Assembly: GCA_039819115.1 (NCBI GenBank)
Contig: JBCBST010000131.1
Span: 1-8,606, forward strand
Length of the DNA: 8,606 nucleotides
Reading direction: 5' to 3'
DNA from: JBCBST01 sp039819115
GTDB taxonomy: Bacteria; Bacteroidota; Rhodothermia; Balneolales; Balneolaceae
Shown here: piece after piece, positions 6,474-8,606 of the stretch
Position numbering within the stretch: position 1 is the first letter of the stretch
Layout of the letters: each line of letters starts with the position of its first letter
Made by a program: the position numbers and the translations under genes
Notes under the pieces: generated by a model
What the model was told of the DNA's origin: nothing
What the model saw: only the letters and a program-made list of their open reading frames with translations
The model's database searches: none

Positions 6474-7871
6474 TTATGAGTTTATATGAAGATTATGTGA
6501 AGATGCTGCAAAGGTCACATTCTGGAAAGCCTTTGGTGTCAAGGCATTACTTAACTTGTGGGCTCCTTCCACACAATCGGCTATACTTGCACCCCACCTA
6601 TAGTTTCCTCCAACATGAAAGCCTTTAAGCTGAGAACTGATGTTCTCAAGCTCGTCTATCCATCGCTTATGTCCTACCTCATAGCGAGGTATTGCGTTTT
6701 CCCAGTAGCGGTGGAGCACATAATCCGGGTTCTCGTTTATATTCATAATGTCTTTGAATTCATCAATGACTCGATCTATGACAGATACTTCAGACTCTGT
6801 ATTGTTTTCTTGTTTAACCTGATCTCCATGGATCAACAGATTGAAAACCCGGTATCCATTGGAATACATGTCCGGAAAGATCTGATCACGCCATATAGCA
6901 CCCATTAAGGAGAGGCGTTCTGTAGACGGCACCAGGAAACCGAATCCTTTTTGGGTTTGAGAATGGAGTTCTTTGTAAATGAGCTGTACCGATAAGATGG
7001 GGGTATATGAAATACGATTCAGGTGTGTTTTAAGCTCGGTAAATGCATCGTCTATAACGTGTTCAAGTACATAAGCAGGGAGGGTGGAAATGACGTGATC
7101 AGCTGTGAACGATGTCGTATCGGTTTCTATAGCATACCCGTCACCCTGTTTGGTAATAGAACACGCTTTTTGATGTTCAATATGAGGATTCAACCATTGA
7201 GACAGAGTATGAGGTAGCTGTTGCAGCCCGTTTCTGAACGAGAGAACCGTTGGAGAAGGGGAATTTCTTTTCTCTTTCATAAACCCCTTCAAAACGGAAC
7301 CATATGTCTGTTCAAATGTGGAGACTTCTGGTAGTACAAAGTCTTTATCGAGTTGATACAGATCACAGGCATAAATACCTTTGAATAATGGTTCGGCTAG
7401 TTTGGAAGTAATTTCTTTCCCAAATCTCCGCTCAATAAAAGTCCCGACACTTTCTTCTCTTGGAGGAGTGGTTCTTTTAAACAACTCCTTTAAAATGCTC
7501 CATTTCCCGGAAAGAGAGAGGAGCCGGGAGTAAAATATGGAAAGTGGGTGAGACGATAGTGCAGATAGCTCCCGATTTTGTACGACATATCGTGTTTTAA
7601 AGGCTTCTGATATTTCAATCAAATCTTCCTCTAATCCAATATCCGAGGCAATAGCAGCAATGTTGCCGTGTTTATCTCTCATGGTGTTAGGGCCAAATTC
7701 CAGCATACACCCATATTGAAACTCGGATCGGATCACACCTCCAGCCTGTTTTTCCTTTTCTAAAAGGGTAACATCAACCCCTTTTTTCTTGAGATAATAT
7801 GCAGTAGCTAACCCACTGATACCACCTCCAAGAATGATTACAGGACGGTGCGTGCGATGAAATCCTGTCAT
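6474..7871 (-). CDS. hemY: Oxygen-dependent, FAD-binding protoporphyrinogen oxidase (HemY/HemG type)
   Basis: This enzyme oxidises protoporphyrinogen IX by six electrons to protoporphyrin IX, using FAD and oxygen, usually at the inner face of the membrane. At 465 residues it matches the HemY/PPOX family. VIILGGGISGLATAYYLKKK (11-30) is the FAD dinucleotide-binding fold, followed by E38 and GGVIRSE (44-50). EFGPNTM (58-64), PLFKGIYACD (161-170), FRNGLQQLP (212-220), FGFLVPSTER (310-319) and NAIPRYEVGH (392-401) are family blocks. GGNYRWGASIADCVEGA (421-437) is the C-terminal FAD-contacting segment. No membrane segment is obvious. It is unrelated to the short FMN enzyme of E. coli that is also called HemG. 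The same family includes coproporphyrinogen oxidases (CgoX) of Gram-positives, but the companion HemF and the absence of HemQ favour protoporphyrinogen as substrate. The ATG overlaps the hemH stop (ATGA). Confidence 0.95.
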   Translation of the reverse strand: MTGFHRTHRPVIILGGGISGLATAYYLKKKGVDVTLLEKEKQAGGVIRSEFQYGCMLEFGPNTMRDKHGNIAAIASDIGLEEDLIEISEAFKTRYVVQNRELSALSSHPLSIFYSRLLSLSGKWSILKELFKRTTPPREESVGTFIERRFGKEITSKLAEPLFKGIYACDLYQLDKDFVLPEVSTFEQTYGSVLKGFMKEKRNSPSPTVLSFRNGLQQLPHTLSQWLNPHIEHQKACSITKQGDGYAIETDTTSFTADHVISTLPAYVLEHVIDDAFTELKTHLNRISYTPILSVQLIYKELHSQTQKGFGFLVPSTERLSLMGAIWRDQIFPDMYSNGYRVFNLLIHGDQVKQENNTESEVSVIDRVIDEFKDIMNINENPDYVLHRYWENAIPRYEVGHKRWIDELENISSQLKGFHVGGNYRWGASIADCVEGAHKLSNALTPKAFQNVTFAASSHNLHINS

Positions 7872-8606
7872 GAGCTAATAAGAGCAGCTTTCGGCTGTAA
7901 AATGGTGGAGCACCACGCTTCCAGTGCGTCAATCCATAGGTCATGGTCATTAACACATGGAATTAGTTTTAATTCTTCTCCTCCGGCTTCTACAAAATCC
8001 TCTTCTCCGCGTATACCAATTTCTTCCAGTGTTTCAATACAGTCGGAGATAAATGCAGGACAAGCAACGGCAACTTTCTTTTTTCCTTCTTTGGCGAGTC
8101 GTATTAACTCTTTATCGGTGGCAGGGGTAAGCCAGGGATCTACACCAAGCTTAGATTGAAAAGCATTGCTATACGATGCGGGATCTAAGTTCAGATATTC
8201 AGCCACCTGTTTGGTTGTCATCAGATCCTGATGCCGATAACAAAAGGCATGAGCCGGCGAAGCGACGTCACAACAATTTTCGCATTTCAGGCAATGGTCT
8301 CCTGTAATATCCCGCTTTTTTATATGACGTTCGGGTACTCCATGGTAGGAGAAGAGTAAATGATCAATGTCGTCGGTCAGATAGGGTTTCATGCTCTCCG
8401 CAAGTGCTTTGATGTATAAAGGGTCGTTGTAAAACGGTTCCTTAATGATGGCATTAAGCTGAGGGAAATGCTCAAGCATGACCACCTTAGCTTGTTCAAG
8501 TACGGTTTCGGTGGTTGCCATAGCATATTGCGGATACAGCGGAATGATAAAAACATCTTCTAATTCCGGATTTTGATCCAGTAAATCCTGGATACCAGCT
8601 TCTATA
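7868..8606 (-). CDS. hemH: Ferrochelatase, 5' end cut by the window edge, with internal cysteine-rich segment
   Basis: HemH inserts ferrous iron into protoporphyrin IX, the last step of protoheme synthesis. About 245 residues are visible; roughly the first 100 are beyond base 8606. The reading frame runs open to the edge, and the first methionine (8519-8521) lies inside the conserved PLYPQYAMATTE block, so it is not the start. FSYHGVPERH (visible residues 85-94) carries the catalytic histidine H88. FQSKLG.DPWLTPAT (149-162) and VACPAFISDCIETLEEIG (180-197, with conserved glutamate E191) complete the active site. Between them, residues 105-122 hold five cysteines in the pattern C-x2-C-x2-CC-x9-C. 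This resembles the internal four-cysteine [2Fe-2S] site known from the Myxococcus-type ferrochelatases. It is absent from the E. coli and Bacillus subtilis enzymes. It is the first visible gene of the cluster and overlaps hemY by four bases. Confidence 0.96.
   Translation of the reverse strand, partial: IEAGIQDLLDQNPELEDVFIIPLYPQYAMATTETVLEQAKVVMLEHFPQLNAIIKEPFYNDPLYIKALAESMKPYLTDDIDHLLFSYHGVPERHIKKRDITGDHCLKCENCCDVASPAHAFCYRHQDLMTTKQVAEYLNLDPASYSNAFQSKLGVDPWLTPATDKELIRLAKEGKKKVAVACPAFISDCIETLEEIGIRGEEDFVEAGGEELKLIPCVNDHDLWIDALEAWCSTILQPKAALISS

Noticed and set aside
6558..6908. 116-residue plus-strand open frame antisense to hemY
   Set aside because: It mirrors the conserved C-terminal part of hemY. 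Hydrophobic runs are a by-product of the complementary codons.
7848..8159. 103-residue serine-rich plus-strand frame over the hemH-hemY junction
   Set aside because: It is antisense to conserved ferrochelatase sequence. The serine richness reflects complementary codons, not a real protein.
8519..8521. ATG as the start of hemH
   Set aside because: The methionine lies within the conserved PLYPQYAMATTE block, and the frame stays open with ferrochelatase-like sequence to the window edge.

Overview
The window is one uninterrupted stretch of minus-strand heme-biosynthesis genes. Nine genes are read right to left: hemH (5' end outside the window), hemY (also called hemG), hemA, hemC, hemD, hemE, hemF, hemB and hemL (3' end outside the window). 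I see no plus-strand gene, tRNA, rRNA, mobile element, CRISPR array or convincing terminator. No gene-free stretch exceeds 35 bases.

Together the genes encode every step from glutamyl-tRNA to protoheme by the C5 route. HemA and HemL make 5-aminolevulinate. HemB makes porphobilinogen. HemC and HemD make uroporphyrinogen III. HemE makes coproporphyrinogen III. HemF makes protoporphyrinogen IX, HemY makes protoporphyrin IX, and HemH inserts ferrous iron. Only glutamyl-tRNA synthetase is absent from the window. Both oxidative steps use the oxygen-dependent enzyme families (HemF and HemY), which points to an aerobe.

Layout by coordinate: hemL 1-716, hemB 728-1702, hemF 1702-2637, hemE 2634-3677, hemD 3684-4358, hemC 4364-5269, hemA 5266-6438, hemY 6474-7871, hemH 7868-8606. 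Junctions are overlaps of 1 or 4 bases or gaps of 5 to 35 bases, so the genes are very probably co-transcribed and several are probably translationally coupled. The promoter must lie upstream of hemH, beyond the right edge, unless the 35-base hemY-hemA gap holds an internal one.

The organism is probably an aerobic member of the Bacteroidota/Balneolota/Rhodothermota group. Reasons: almost none of the eight visible start codons has a Shine-Dalgarno sequence, which is typical of that group; the protein motifs fit; and a hemACDEFBL-type gene order is common there. This is inference, since no phylogenetic marker is present. The cluster is mostly ordinary core metabolism. The most interesting details are an internal cysteine-rich segment in HemH that looks like a [2Fe-2S] site, a HemB lacking the zinc cysteines, and the complete pathway in one locus with the last-step genes first.
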